DNA of 64,000 nt from Pseudorhodoferax sp. Leaf274 (GTDB lineage Bacteria; Pseudomonadota; Gammaproteobacteria; Burkholderiales; Burkholderiaceae_C): assembly GCF_001422445.1 (NCBI RefSeq), contig NZ_LMNA01000008.1, positions 1 through 64,000 of the forward strand, read 5' to 3'. Below, one piece after another: positions 49,935-58,084 of this stretch. How positions within the stretch are numbered: the stretch's first letter is position 1; every line of letters starts with the position of its first letter. A program made the translations under genes and the position numbers. Under the pieces are notes generated by a model. The model worked only from the letters and a program-made list of their open reading frames with translations, made no database searches and was not told where the DNA came from.

Positions 49935-50328
49935 TCCGAGCGGCCTGCTGGCCCTGCGCAGCGAGCCTGACATCGTGGCCAGCCGCCAGCTGGTGCGCAA
50001 GCTCACGCAGCAGCTGGGCTTCTCGCTGGTCGACCAGACCAAGATGATCACGGCGGCCAGCGAGCTGTCGCGCAACACCGTGACCTACGGCGGCGGCGGC
50101 GAGATGGCCTGGGACATCGTGGAACAGGGCATCAAGCGCGGCCTGCGCCTGCGCTTCGTCGACCAGGGCCCGGGCATCGCCGACATCGCGCAGGCGCTGA
50201 CCGACGGCTGGACATCGGGCAAGGGCATGGGCCTGGGCCTGTCGGGCAGCCGGCGGCTGGTGCACGAGTTCGACATCCAGTCCAGCGTGGGGGCGGGCAC
50301 CTGCGTGAGCGTGACACGATGGAAGTGA
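49921..50328 (+). CDS. rsbT: RsbT-like serine/threonine kinase (GHKL fold)
   Basis: A 135-residue anti-sigma-type kinase. The N-box is ASELSRNTVTYGGGG (around residues 44-58), the G1 motif DQGPGIADI near 82, and the G2 region GMGLGLSGSRRLVHEF; this is the pattern of RsbT, which phosphorylates RsbS and RsbR and is then released to signal downstream. The GTG overlaps rsbS by 14 bp, and its stop overlaps the next gene by 10 bp. In Bacillus RsbT activates the phosphatase RsbU; here no RsbU is visible, so the released kinase must act on something else. Confidence 0.94.
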   Translation: MTPVDPSGLLALRSEPDIVASRQLVRKLTQQLGFSLVDQTKMITAASELSRNTVTYGGGGEMAWDIVEQGIKRGLRLRFVDQGPGIADIAQALTDGWTSGKGMGLGLSGSRRLVHEFDIQSSVGAGTCVSVTRWK

Positions 50329-51338
50329 TCCAGGCCGGCACGCCGCATACCCTGTTCCCGATGGGCGACGCCAGCCGAGTCGGCGAGGCGCGCCGCCATG
50401 CGGCGCTGCTGGCGCAGCGCCTGGGCCTGGACGACACCGCGGCCGGCCGCCTCGCGCTGGTGGTCACCGAGATGGGCAACAACCTCGTGCGCCATGCCAA
50501 GGCCGGCCGGCTGCTGATCGCCCAGCGCCAGCAGGGCCAGCCCGAGGTCGAGGTGCTGGCACTGGACGACGGCCCCGGCATCGCCGACACGGCGCGCGCG
50601 CTGGCCGACGGCTTTTCCACCGGCGGCACGCCGGGCACGGGCCTGGGCGCCGTGCGGCGGCTGGCCAGCGACTTCGACCTGCACTCCGAGCCCGGCGTGG
50701 GCACCGTGGTGCTGGCGCGTGTGCGGCCCGAGGGGCTGCGGCGGCCGCCCGCGGCCTTCCGCTGGGGGGCGCTGACGCTGTGCGCGCCCGGCGAGCTGGT
50801 GTGCGGCGATGCCTGGGCGCTGGCGCTGGACGGCGCGCGCGCGGCCGTGCTGCTGGCCGATGGACTGGGCCACGGCCCCCATGCGGCCGAGGCGGCGCAG
50901 GCCGCGGTGGCGCAGTTCGCCAACGCGCCGTTCGCGGCGCTGGCGGGCCAGCTCGAACGAATGCACGCGGCACTGCGCATCACGCGCGGCGCCGCCGCCT
51001 CGCTGGCCTTGCTGGAGGCCGGCAGCCTGCAGCTGGCCGGCGCCGGCAACATCGCATCGAGGCTGGTCTCGGGCACGCACAGCAAGACCCTGGCGCCGCA
51101 GAACGGCACGCTGGGCGTGCAGGTGCGCCGCTTCGAGCCGGTGCGCGCCGACTGGCCACCGCACGCGGTGGCCGTGCTGCACAGCGACGGCCTGCAAACC
51201 CGCTGGCAGGCCGAGCCGCTGGCGCCGCTGGTGGCGCGCGACCCTTCGCTGATGGCCGGCTGGCTGCTGCGCGGCAACCTGCGCGGCCGCGACGATGCCA
51301 CCGTGGTCGTGCTGCAAAGGAATACCCATGGCCGATGA
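50319..51338 (+). CDS. Fused GHKL kinase and PP2C (SpoIIE) phosphatase, RsbX-like
   Basis: A 339-residue two-domain protein. Residues about 1-135 are a second RsbT-type ATPase (VVTEMGNNLVRHAKAG, DDGPGIADT, STGGTPGTGLGAVRRLA). Residues about 150-335 are a SpoIIE/PP2C-type phosphatase (CGDAWALALDGARAAVLLADGLGHGPHAAEAA with a metal Asp in ADGLGHG, VLHSDGLQT, and GRDDATVVV with the final metal Asp). In Bacillus, RsbX is a free phosphatase that resets RsbR and RsbS. Here phosphatase and kinase folds are on one chain. It overlaps rsbT by 10 bp and the next kinase gene by 11 bp. Confidence 0.88.
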   Translation: MEVIQAGTPHTLFPMGDASRVGEARRHAALLAQRLGLDDTAAGRLALVVTEMGNNLVRHAKAGRLLIAQRQQGQPEVEVLALDDGPGIADTARALADGFSTGGTPGTGLGAVRRLASDFDLHSEPGVGTVVLARVRPEGLRRPPAAFRWGALTLCAPGELVCGDAWALALDGARAAVLLADGLGHGPHAAEAAQAAVAQFANAPFAALAGQLERMHAALRITRGAAASLALLEAGSLQLAGAGNIASRLVSGTHSKTLAPQNGTLGVQVRRFEPVRADWPPHAVAVLHSDGLQTRWQAEPLAPLVARDPSLMAGWLLRGNLRGRDDATVVVLQRNTHGR

Positions 51339-52200
51339 CGCCGACCTGGCCGGGCAGCTGGCCGCCGCGCAGGCGCAGGTGGCCCAGCTGTCCGAAGAGC
51401 TGGAAGAGACCAACCGCGGCGTGCTGGCGCTGTACGCCGAGCTGGACACCCAGGCCGAAGAACTGCGCCACGCCAACGAGCTCAAGAGCCGCTTCCTGGC
51501 CTACATGAGCCACGAGTTCCGCACGCCGCTGGGCGCGATCCAGAGCATGACGCGGCTGCTGCTGGACCGGCTGGACGGGCCGCTGACGACCGAGCAGGAA
51601 CGCCAGGTGCAGTTCATCCACCAGAACGCGCAGGAGTTCTCCGAGATCGTCAACGACCTGCTGGACCTGGCCAAGGTGGAGGCCGGCCGGATCGACGTGT
51701 CGCCGGGCTGGTTCGACATGGTCGACCTGTTCGCGGCGCTGCGCGGCATGTTCAAGCCGGTGCTGACCAACCCCGCCGTCTCGCTGATCTTCGAGGACCC
51801 GGTGGACGTGCCGCAGATCTTCAGCGACGACCGCAAGCTGGCGCAGATCCTGCGCAACTACATCAGCAACGCGCTCAAGTTCACGCAGCGCGGCGAGGTG
51901 CGCGTGTCGGCGCAGCGCCTGGCGCACGACGGCCAGGACTGGGTGCAGTTCGCCGTGGCGGACACCGGCATCGGCATCGCCGCCGAGTACCACGGCGCCA
52001 TCTTCCAGGACTTCTCGCAGATCGATTCGCCGATCCAGAAGAGCCTGCGCGGCACCGGCCTGGGCCTGTCGCTCTCCAAGCGGCTGGCCGAGCTGCTGGG
52101 CGGCAGCGTGGGCATGGAGAGCGCACCGGACCAGGGCTCGACCTTCCACGTGCGCATTCCGCTGGGGGCCGCGCCCCCGGCCGGCGACGCCTCTTCCTGA
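51328..52200 (+). CDS. Soluble histidine kinase
   Basis: A 290-residue cytoplasmic kinase. A coiled coil covers about residues 8-50 (VAQLSEELEETNRGVLALYAELDTQAEELR), HisKA has His62 in MSHEFRTPLG, and HATPase_c runs from about 165 (NYISNALKFTQ, DTGIGIA, GTGLGLSLSK). It has no receiver, sensor or membrane segment. The ATG at 51328 has AAAGGA upstream and overlaps the RsbX-like stop. By position, just after the stressosome genes, it is a likely downstream partner of the released RsbT; this is inference from gene order only. Confidence 0.9.
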   Translation: MADDADLAGQLAAAQAQVAQLSEELEETNRGVLALYAELDTQAEELRHANELKSRFLAYMSHEFRTPLGAIQSMTRLLLDRLDGPLTTEQERQVQFIHQNAQEFSEIVNDLLDLAKVEAGRIDVSPGWFDMVDLFAALRGMFKPVLTNPAVSLIFEDPVDVPQIFSDDRKLAQILRNYISNALKFTQRGEVRVSAQRLAHDGQDWVQFAVADTGIGIAAEYHGAIFQDFSQIDSPIQKSLRGTGLGLSLSKRLAELLGGSVGMESAPDQGSTFHVRIPLGAAPPAGDASS

Positions 52201-52211
52201 AGGAACGCTGC

Positions 52212-53831
52212 ATGCACAAGCTCAGCAGCACCATCGACCGCGCCGAACACCTGGTGCTGGTGGTGGACGACACGCCCGCCACGCGCTATTCCACCTGCCG
52301 CATCCTGCACGCGGCGGGCTTCAAGACGGTGGAGGCGATGACCGGCGCAGAGGGCCTGGACCGGGCCCGCGCCGGCGGCATCTCGGCCGTGGTGCTGGAC
52401 GTGCACCTGCCCGACATCGACGGCTTCACCGTCTGCCGCATGCTGCGCGAGTTGCCCGAGACGGTGGTGCTGCCGGTGCTGCACCTGTCGGCCACCTACG
52501 TCGAGAGTTCGGACAAGGTGGCGGGCCTGAACTCGGGCGCCGACGCCTACCTGGAGCACCCGGTGGAGCCGGCCATCCTGGTGGCCACGCTGCAGGCGCT
52601 GATCCGCGCGCGCATCGCCGAGGAGCAGCTGCGCGAGACCGAGCAGCGCTACAAGCAGCTGCTGCTGGAGCGCGAGCAGGTGGCGCGCGCCAACGCCGAG
52701 CGCCACAGCCGCACCAAGGACGACTTCGTCGCCGTGCTCTCGCACGAGCTGCGCAACCCGCTCAACGCGATCCTCATGAACGTGCACGTGCTGCTGCGCA
52801 AGGCGCAGGCGCCGGACATCGCCAAGGGGCTGGACGCGATCCGCCGCAACGCGCAGACGCAGGCGCGCATCATCTCGGACATCCTGGACGTCTCGCGCAT
52901 CAACTCGGGCAAGCTGGCGCTGCAGCGCGAGGCGACCGACCCGGCCGCGCTGGTGCAGTCGTCCATCGACGCGATGCGCCAGCAGCTCGACAGCCGCCAG
53001 CTGCGGCTGGTGCTGGACGCGCAGGCCACCGGCCCGGTGCTGCTGGACCCGGCGCGCTTCCAACAGATCTTCTGGAACATCTTCAACAACGCGATCAAGT
53101 TCTCGCACCCGGGCGGCAGCGTGCGTGTGGCCCTGCAGCGCAACGCGGAGCTGCTGGAACTGACGGTGGAGGACACGGGCAGGGGCATCGCCCCGGCCTT
53201 CATCGACCGCGTGTTCGAGAAGTTCACGCAGAGCGAGGCCCCGGGCAAGCGTGCCAACGGCGGGCTGGGGCTGGGACTGTCCATCGTCAAGCACCTGGCC
53301 GAGCTGCATGGCGGCGGTGTCGCGCTGACCAGCCCGGGCCTGGACGCCGGGACCACGGTGCGCGTGTGGCTGCCGGTGGAAGTGCCGGCGGCCGAAGGCG
53401 AAGCCGCGCCCGATTCGATGCTCGGCGCGCTGGACGACGCCGCACTGGCCGGCCTGAGCGGCCGGCAGGTGCTGGTGGTGGAGGACGACCGCGACGCGGC
53501 CGAGATGCTGGGCCACATCCTGGAGGACCGCGGCGCCCAGGTGGCCATCGCCGGCGACTACGACAGCGGCCTGGCGGCACTGCAGGCGCACCGCCCCGAC
53601 CTGCTGCTGAGCGACATCGGGCTGCCCGGCAAGGACGGCTACGCGCTGATCGGCCAGTGGCGCGCGCTGGAGGCCCGGCAGGACCTGCCACGGCTGCCCG
53701 CCATCGCGCTGACGGCCTTCGGCCGCCCGGACGACCGCGCCATGGCGCTGCAGGCCGGCTTCGACGTGCACGTGGCCAAGCCGTTCGAGCCGCAGGTGCT
53801 GCTCAACGCGATCCGCCGGCTGCTGGGCTGA
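52212..53831 (+). CDS. Receiver-histidine kinase-receiver hybrid
   Basis: A 539-residue soluble protein. The N-terminal receiver (about residues 15-130) has VVDDTPATR and VVLDVHLPDIDG but LEHPVEP instead of the usual Lys-Pro, so the conserved Lys is replaced by His. HisKA carries His178 in LSHELRNPLN, HATPase_c follows (NIFNNAIKFSH, EDTGRGIA, GLGLGLSIV), and a C-terminal receiver starts near 418 (VVEDDRDAAE, LLSDIGLPGKDG, Lys in VAKPFEP). AAGGA lies before the ATG, 11 bp after the preceding kinase. It is the last gene of the stressosome operon, so it may deliver the output by phosphorelay. Confidence 0.92.
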   Translation: MHKLSSTIDRAEHLVLVVDDTPATRYSTCRILHAAGFKTVEAMTGAEGLDRARAGGISAVVLDVHLPDIDGFTVCRMLRELPETVVLPVLHLSATYVESSDKVAGLNSGADAYLEHPVEPAILVATLQALIRARIAEEQLRETEQRYKQLLLEREQVARANAERHSRTKDDFVAVLSHELRNPLNAILMNVHVLLRKAQAPDIAKGLDAIRRNAQTQARIISDILDVSRINSGKLALQREATDPAALVQSSIDAMRQQLDSRQLRLVLDAQATGPVLLDPARFQQIFWNIFNNAIKFSHPGGSVRVALQRNAELLELTVEDTGRGIAPAFIDRVFEKFTQSEAPGKRANGGLGLGLSIVKHLAELHGGGVALTSPGLDAGTTVRVWLPVEVPAAEGEAAPDSMLGALDDAALAGLSGRQVLVVEDDRDAAEMLGHILEDRGAQVAIAGDYDSGLAALQAHRPDLLLSDIGLPGKDGYALIGQWRALEARQDLPRLPAIALTAFGRPDDRAMALQAGFDVHVAKPFEPQVLLNAIRRLLG

Positions 53832-53907
53832 CCTGCGCGCGGCGGACTACAGCGCGCCTGCCTGCACACCGGCAGACCGCGGCGGGCGCAGCGGTGAACC
53901 TCGCGCC

Positions 53908-55275
53908 ATGCCATCGTCTCACCACAACACCTTCACCCTGCCGGCGCCGCACCGGCGCGCCACCCTTCCTGCACTCTGCGCGATCGGCGCTCTGGCCCTG
54001 CTGACCGGCTGCGGCGAGACCTCGCGTCTGCCCGAGACCGGCGTGGCCGGCACCGCGCCGCAGTTGCCCACGCCCAGCACCAGCCTGATCCCCACCGTCA
54101 AGGTGGCACCGGTGCAGGGCTGGCCTGCAGACGCCACGCCCAAGCCGGCACCGGGCATGGTGGTCACCGCCTTCGCGCGGGGCCTGGACCACCCGCGCTG
54201 GATCACCACCCTGCCCAACGGCGACGTGCTGGTGGCCGAGAGCAACAAGCCCGCCAACGCAGGCGAAGGCAAGACGCCCTCCATCCGCGACTGGGTGCAG
54301 GGCCTGTTCATGAAACGCGCCGGCGCCGCCGTGCCCAGCGCCGACCGCATCACGCTGCTGCGCGATGCCGATGGCGACGGCGTGGCCGAGGTGCGCAGCG
54401 TGCTGCTGCAGGGCCTGACCTCGCCCTTCGGCATGGCGCTGGTGGGCGAGACGCTGTTCATCGCCAACGCCGATGCCGTGGTCAAGGTGCCCTACCAGCT
54501 GGGCCAGATGCAGATCACCGCCACGCCGACCCGGCTCGTCGAACTGCCCTCGAAGATCAACCACCACTGGACGAAGAACCTGATCGCCAGCGCCGACGGC
54601 AGCAAGCTCTACGTGACGGTGGGCTCGAACAGCAACATCGGCGAGAACGGCCTGGAGAACGAGGAAGGCCGCGCCGCCATCTGGGAGGTGGATGCCAGGA
54701 CGGGCCAGCACCGCGTCTTCGCCTCCGGCCTGCGCAACCCGAACGGCCTGGCCTGGGAGCCCGGCAGCGGCAAGCTGTGGACCGTGGTGAACGAGCGCGA
54801 CGAGCTGGGCAACGACCTGGTGCCCGACTACCTGACGTCGGTGGAAGATGGCGCCTTCTACGGCTGGCCCTGGAGCTACTTCGGCCAGCATGTGGACGAG
54901 CGCGTGCAACCGCCGCGGCCCGACATGGTGGCCAAGGCCAAGGCGCCCGACTACGCGATCGGCGCGCACGTGGCGCCGCTGGGGCTGGCCATGGCCGACA
55001 AGACCGCGCTGGCCGGCAACTTCGGCACCGGCGCCTTCATCGGCAACCACGGCTCGTGGAACCGCAAGCCGCCGAGCGGCTACAAGGTGGTCTTCGTGTC
55101 CTTCGTCGACGGCCGGCCGCAAGGGCTGCCACGCGACGTGCTGACGGGTTTCCTGAGCGCCGACGGCAAGGCGCTGGGGCGCCCGGTGGGGGTGGCGCTG
55201 GACCAGCGCGGCGGGCTGCTGGTGGCCGACGACGTGGGCAATGCGGTGTGGCGGGTGGGGGCGACGGGGCCCTGA
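53908..55275 (+). CDS. Sorbosone dehydrogenase-like PQQ-type lipoprotein
   Basis: A 455-residue exported protein with a lipobox (LALLTGC near residues 29-35). The body is a beta-propeller of the PQQ-dependent glucose/sorbosone dehydrogenase type: GLDHPRWITTLPNGDVLVAESN, DRITLLRDADGDGVAE, GLTSPFGMALVGETLFIAN, NLIASADGSKLYVTVGSNSN, FASGLRNPNGLAWEPGSGKLW, WPWSYFGQHVDERV and VGVALDQRGGLLVADDVGN. It probably oxidises a sugar or aldehyde in the periplasm; cofactor and substrate are not established for this branch. It lies 76 bp after the stressosome operon. Confidence 0.85.
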   Translation: MPSSHHNTFTLPAPHRRATLPALCAIGALALLTGCGETSRLPETGVAGTAPQLPTPSTSLIPTVKVAPVQGWPADATPKPAPGMVVTAFARGLDHPRWITTLPNGDVLVAESNKPANAGEGKTPSIRDWVQGLFMKRAGAAVPSADRITLLRDADGDGVAEVRSVLLQGLTSPFGMALVGETLFIANADAVVKVPYQLGQMQITATPTRLVELPSKINHHWTKNLIASADGSKLYVTVGSNSNIGENGLENEEGRAAIWEVDARTGQHRVFASGLRNPNGLAWEPGSGKLWTVVNERDELGNDLVPDYLTSVEDGAFYGWPWSYFGQHVDERVQPPRPDMVAKAKAPDYAIGAHVAPLGLAMADKTALAGNFGTGAFIGNHGSWNRKPPSGYKVVFVSFVDGRPQGLPRDVLTGFLSADGKALGRPVGVALDQRGGLLVADDVGNAVWRVGATGP

Positions 55276-55289
55276 ACGCGCAGCCTGGG

Positions 55290-55312
55290 CCTGCCGGCGC
55301 GCGGCCGGCAGG
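55290..55312. terminator. Hairpin between convergent genes (possible terminator)
   Basis: Arms CCTGCCGGC (55290-55298) and GCCGGCAGG (55304-55312) with a 5-base loop lie in the 46-bp gap between the stop codons at 55275 and 55322. No T run follows on either strand, so it is a candidate terminator or transcript-end stabiliser. Confidence 0.5.
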
Positions 55313-55321
55313 TGAAGGGGC

Positions 55322-57496
55322 TCAGAAGTCGACCTGGGCCGACAGCATCAGCGTGCGAGGGGCGCCGACGGTGGCGTAACCCGTGGTGGTGACCCAGTAG
55401 GCCTTGTCCGCAACGTTTTCCAGGTTGGCGCGGAACACCACTGGCTTGTTGGCCAGCTTGGTCGCGTAGCGGGCGCCGATGTCCACGCGCGTCCAACCAG
55501 GCATGCGCAGCAGGTTGGCAGCGTCGTAGTACAGCGAAGACGTGTTGATCACCCGACCGTTCAGGCTCAGGCCCGGTACCCAGGGGGTGTCCCAGTCGAG
55601 TCCGAAGTTGAAGGTACGGTCCGGCACGCCGTTGGCGTCGTTGCCCTGGTTCAATCCACCCTGCGTCTTGGTGAGCTTGGCATCGTTGAACGATGCGCTG
55701 GCCATCGCACGCAGGCCCTTCAACACCTCGCCGTAGGCGGTGAGCTCCAGGCCACGGTTGCGTTGCTCGCCGCCAAAGCTGTAGACGTTGGTGACCGGAT
55801 CGGTCACGGAGTTTGGCCGAGTGATCTGGTAGACCGCGACCTGCGTGAACAAACGGCCCCAGTCCGCCTTGGCGCCGACTTCGTACTGCTTGGACTTCTG
55901 TGGCGCGAAGACCTGGCCGGCATTGGCCGTGGATGCACCCGCAACGCCGCCGGGCTGCAGGCCGGCCGTGTAGTTGGCGTACACCGACACGTTCTGCTGA
56001 ACCTTGAACACCAGGCCGACCAGCGGTGTGATGGCGCTCTCGTCATAGGTGGAGACGCCGGTGGCGCTCTTCTGGTTCACGTTCTGGTTGCGAACGCCCA
56101 GCGTGGCCAGGACGCGGTCGCCGAAGAACGCCATGGTGTCGGCGACCGCGAGGCTCGATTGCTCCAGTTCACCAGTTTTGCTCGGCGCGTTGCGCGGGAA
56201 CGTGATCGTCGGCAGGGGCGACGGGTTGTAGATGTTGGAAGGAGCCGCGGTGGCGACGGGAGTCAGCTGGTAGAAGTAGCCGCTCTCGCGCTCCATGCGG
56301 TTGGCGGCCAGCACCAGCGTGTGGCCGACGGCGCCGGTCTTGAACCGCGTGCGCAGGCCGATGTCACCGGAGGTCGTCTTGTTGTATTCGTCGTAGTAGC
56401 CGTTGCGAACGGTGAAGTCACCCTGCGCGTTGATGCGCGATGCTGCGGTCGGGAAGTTTTGATCGCTGGACACATCGCTGTAGCCGATACCGGCATAGAA
56501 CGTGGTGGTGTCGTTGATGTCGTAGTCGAGCCGCGAAATGACGGTCTTGGCCTTGTCTGTCAACTGCGCGCCCGGGTAGAAGCTCTGGCGCGCATCCGGG
56601 ACGGACGGTACCTGCGTGATGCCTGCAAGGAACGCACTCTGCGGGCGGAACTCGTTGGTCCGGCCGCTGGTGGCCAGCGCGTCAAACGACCAACGCAGGC
56701 GCGAACCGGCGTAGTCGATCCCCAACGAGCCCAGGCCCAGGCGCTGGCGGCCGTCATCGATGTTGCCTTCGCCGTTGCGCCAGACGGCGTTGGCCCGTAC
56801 GCCCCATTGGTTTTCTTCGCCAAAGCGTCGGCCCACGTCCAGGTGCGTACCGAACTGCGCCTTGCCCATGTAGGTGGCGGTCAGGCGTGTGAGCGGCACG
56901 TCGCCCGCGCGCTTGGTCACCACGTTGATTCCCCCGCCGATGCTGCCACTGGGGCCCGTGCCGTTCGTGAAGGCGCCAGGGCCCTTGAGCACCTCGACAC
57001 GTTCGATCATTTCCAGCGGCATGCGGGTCGATGGCGACAGGCCGTAGAGGCCGTTCATGGCGACGTCGCGAACGGAGACGGAAAAACCGCGGATCTGGAA
57101 GTCATCGCCGTAACCGCCACGCGCCTGCAGCGTCCGCACCGAGGCGTCGTTCATGACGACGTCCGAGATGGTCAACGCCTGCTGGTTCTCGATCAGTTCC
57201 GACGTGTAATTCGTCGTGCTGAACGGCACGTTCATGAGGTCGGTGCGGCCCAGGATGCCCAGGTCGCCGCCGCGGGCCAGCTGCCCGCCGGAATAGGTCT
57301 TCTGCAGGTTGCCGATGGCCTGCGCCTGGTCGGTCACGGTCACCTGCTCCAGCGTCGAACCCGGTGTGGCCTGTGCAGCAGCGCCCACTGCGGCAATGGC
57401 AAAGCCAGCACCCACGCATTGACGGATCAGGCGGGCGAGAGGAGTGGGCGCGAAGCAATGCTCGGCGCGGGAGGAGCGACCAATGGAGGAGTACAT
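55322..57496 (-). CDS. TonB-dependent siderophore receptor
   Basis: A 724-residue receptor. After a signal peptide of about 45 residues (VGAGFAIAAVGAAAQA) come the plug domain (LEQVTVTDQAQAIGN, ENQQALTISDVVMNDASVRTLQARGGYGDDFQIRGFSV, MPLEMIERVEVLKGPGAFTNGTGPSGSIGGGINVVTKRA) and a long barrel ending ADKAYWVTTTGYATVGAPRTLMLSAQVDF. The pattern is that of catecholate/hydroxamate siderophore receptors such as FhuE or FpvA. The ATG at 57496 was chosen because it starts the signal peptide. A Fur-box match lies about 70 bp upstream. No FecR-type sigma regulator genes are adjacent. Confidence 0.93.
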   Translation of the reverse strand: MYSSIGRSSRAEHCFAPTPLARLIRQCVGAGFAIAAVGAAAQATPGSTLEQVTVTDQAQAIGNLQKTYSGGQLARGGDLGILGRTDLMNVPFSTTNYTSELIENQQALTISDVVMNDASVRTLQARGGYGDDFQIRGFSVSVRDVAMNGLYGLSPSTRMPLEMIERVEVLKGPGAFTNGTGPSGSIGGGINVVTKRAGDVPLTRLTATYMGKAQFGTHLDVGRRFGEENQWGVRANAVWRNGEGNIDDGRQRLGLGSLGIDYAGSRLRWSFDALATSGRTNEFRPQSAFLAGITQVPSVPDARQSFYPGAQLTDKAKTVISRLDYDINDTTTFYAGIGYSDVSSDQNFPTAASRINAQGDFTVRNGYYDEYNKTTSGDIGLRTRFKTGAVGHTLVLAANRMERESGYFYQLTPVATAAPSNIYNPSPLPTITFPRNAPSKTGELEQSSLAVADTMAFFGDRVLATLGVRNQNVNQKSATGVSTYDESAITPLVGLVFKVQQNVSVYANYTAGLQPGGVAGASTANAGQVFAPQKSKQYEVGAKADWGRLFTQVAVYQITRPNSVTDPVTNVYSFGGEQRNRGLELTAYGEVLKGLRAMASASFNDAKLTKTQGGLNQGNDANGVPDRTFNFGLDWDTPWVPGLSLNGRVINTSSLYYDAANLLRMPGWTRVDIGARYATKLANKPVVFRANLENVADKAYWVTTTGYATVGAPRTLMLSAQVDF

Positions 57497-57564
57497 GTTC
57501 ACCGGAGAAGAAAAGACTGACCGCGAGAAGCGGTCGCGCTGCAAGAATCCTGGATCGCAAAAAC

Positions 57565-57583
57565 AATGCGAACCATTCACATT
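57565..57583 (-). promoter_or_regulatory. Fur box upstream of the siderophore receptor
   Basis: On the minus strand this 19-mer reads AATGTGAATGGTTCGCATT. Compared with the palindromic consensus AATGAGAATGATTCTCATT I count 16 matches of 19. It lies about 70 bp before the receptor ATG in the right orientation and in an AT-richer patch. It indicates Fur repression by iron. Confidence 0.75.
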
Positions 57584-57681
57584 TGCAATTTTGGCATGCC
57601 ATCTGCGCATGCCCTGCGCATCGTGCCGAAAAAACAACGCTCTATTCGTTCTACCGGATGCAACGCGTTGCGCCCACCCGC

Positions 57682-58071
57682 TCAGTCCGCCCGCCGTGGC
57701 GGCCAGCGCCACCAGGCCCCGACCACCGCGAGCGCGAACACCGTGTAGGCCAGCGTGAACACCCAGGCGGGCGCGTCCCAGTACAGCAGCCGGTGCAGCC
57801 AATGCTGCAGGAAGCCGCCGGCATAGGCGTCCTGCCCGGCCGCCACGCGCAGTGCGATCTCCCAGGTCGTCAGCGGGCAGGTGATGCCCAGCCAGGCCTC
57901 GGCAACCACGAAAGCGATGGCGCCCAGGTGCAGCAGCCGCAGCCACCAGTGGTTGACCCAGCGCCAGCCCGCCAGGTTGCCGGCGACCACGAGCAGCAGC
58001 CCGCCGACCACGAACAGCACGATGGCCACGTGCAGCACCAGCACCGCATCTGCGAGCAGACCATAGCTCAT
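57682..58071 (-). CDS. DUF2784 family membrane protein
   Basis: A 129-residue protein with four hydrophobic segments in the DUF2784 pattern: LADAVLVLHVAIVLFVVGGLLLVVAG, WLRLLHLGAIAFVVAEAWLGITCPLTTWE, FLQHWLHRLLYWDAPAW, and a final helix before a basic tail. The family motif HWWLRLLHL...CPLT is clear. Function is unknown. It starts 13 bp after the EamA transporter stop, so the two genes are probably co-transcribed. Confidence 0.88.
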   Translation of the reverse strand: MSYGLLADAVLVLHVAIVLFVVGGLLLVVAGNLAGWRWVNHWWLRLLHLGAIAFVVAEAWLGITCPLTTWEIALRVAAGQDAYAGGFLQHWLHRLLYWDAPAWVFTLAYTVFALAVVGAWWRWPPRRAD

Positions 58072-58084
58072 AGGATCGCCCCGC

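Noticed and set aside
48712-51338. A SigB-type general stress sigma-factor operon
   Set aside because: There is no sigma factor, RsbW or RsbV gene in the operon; only the stressosome part is present.
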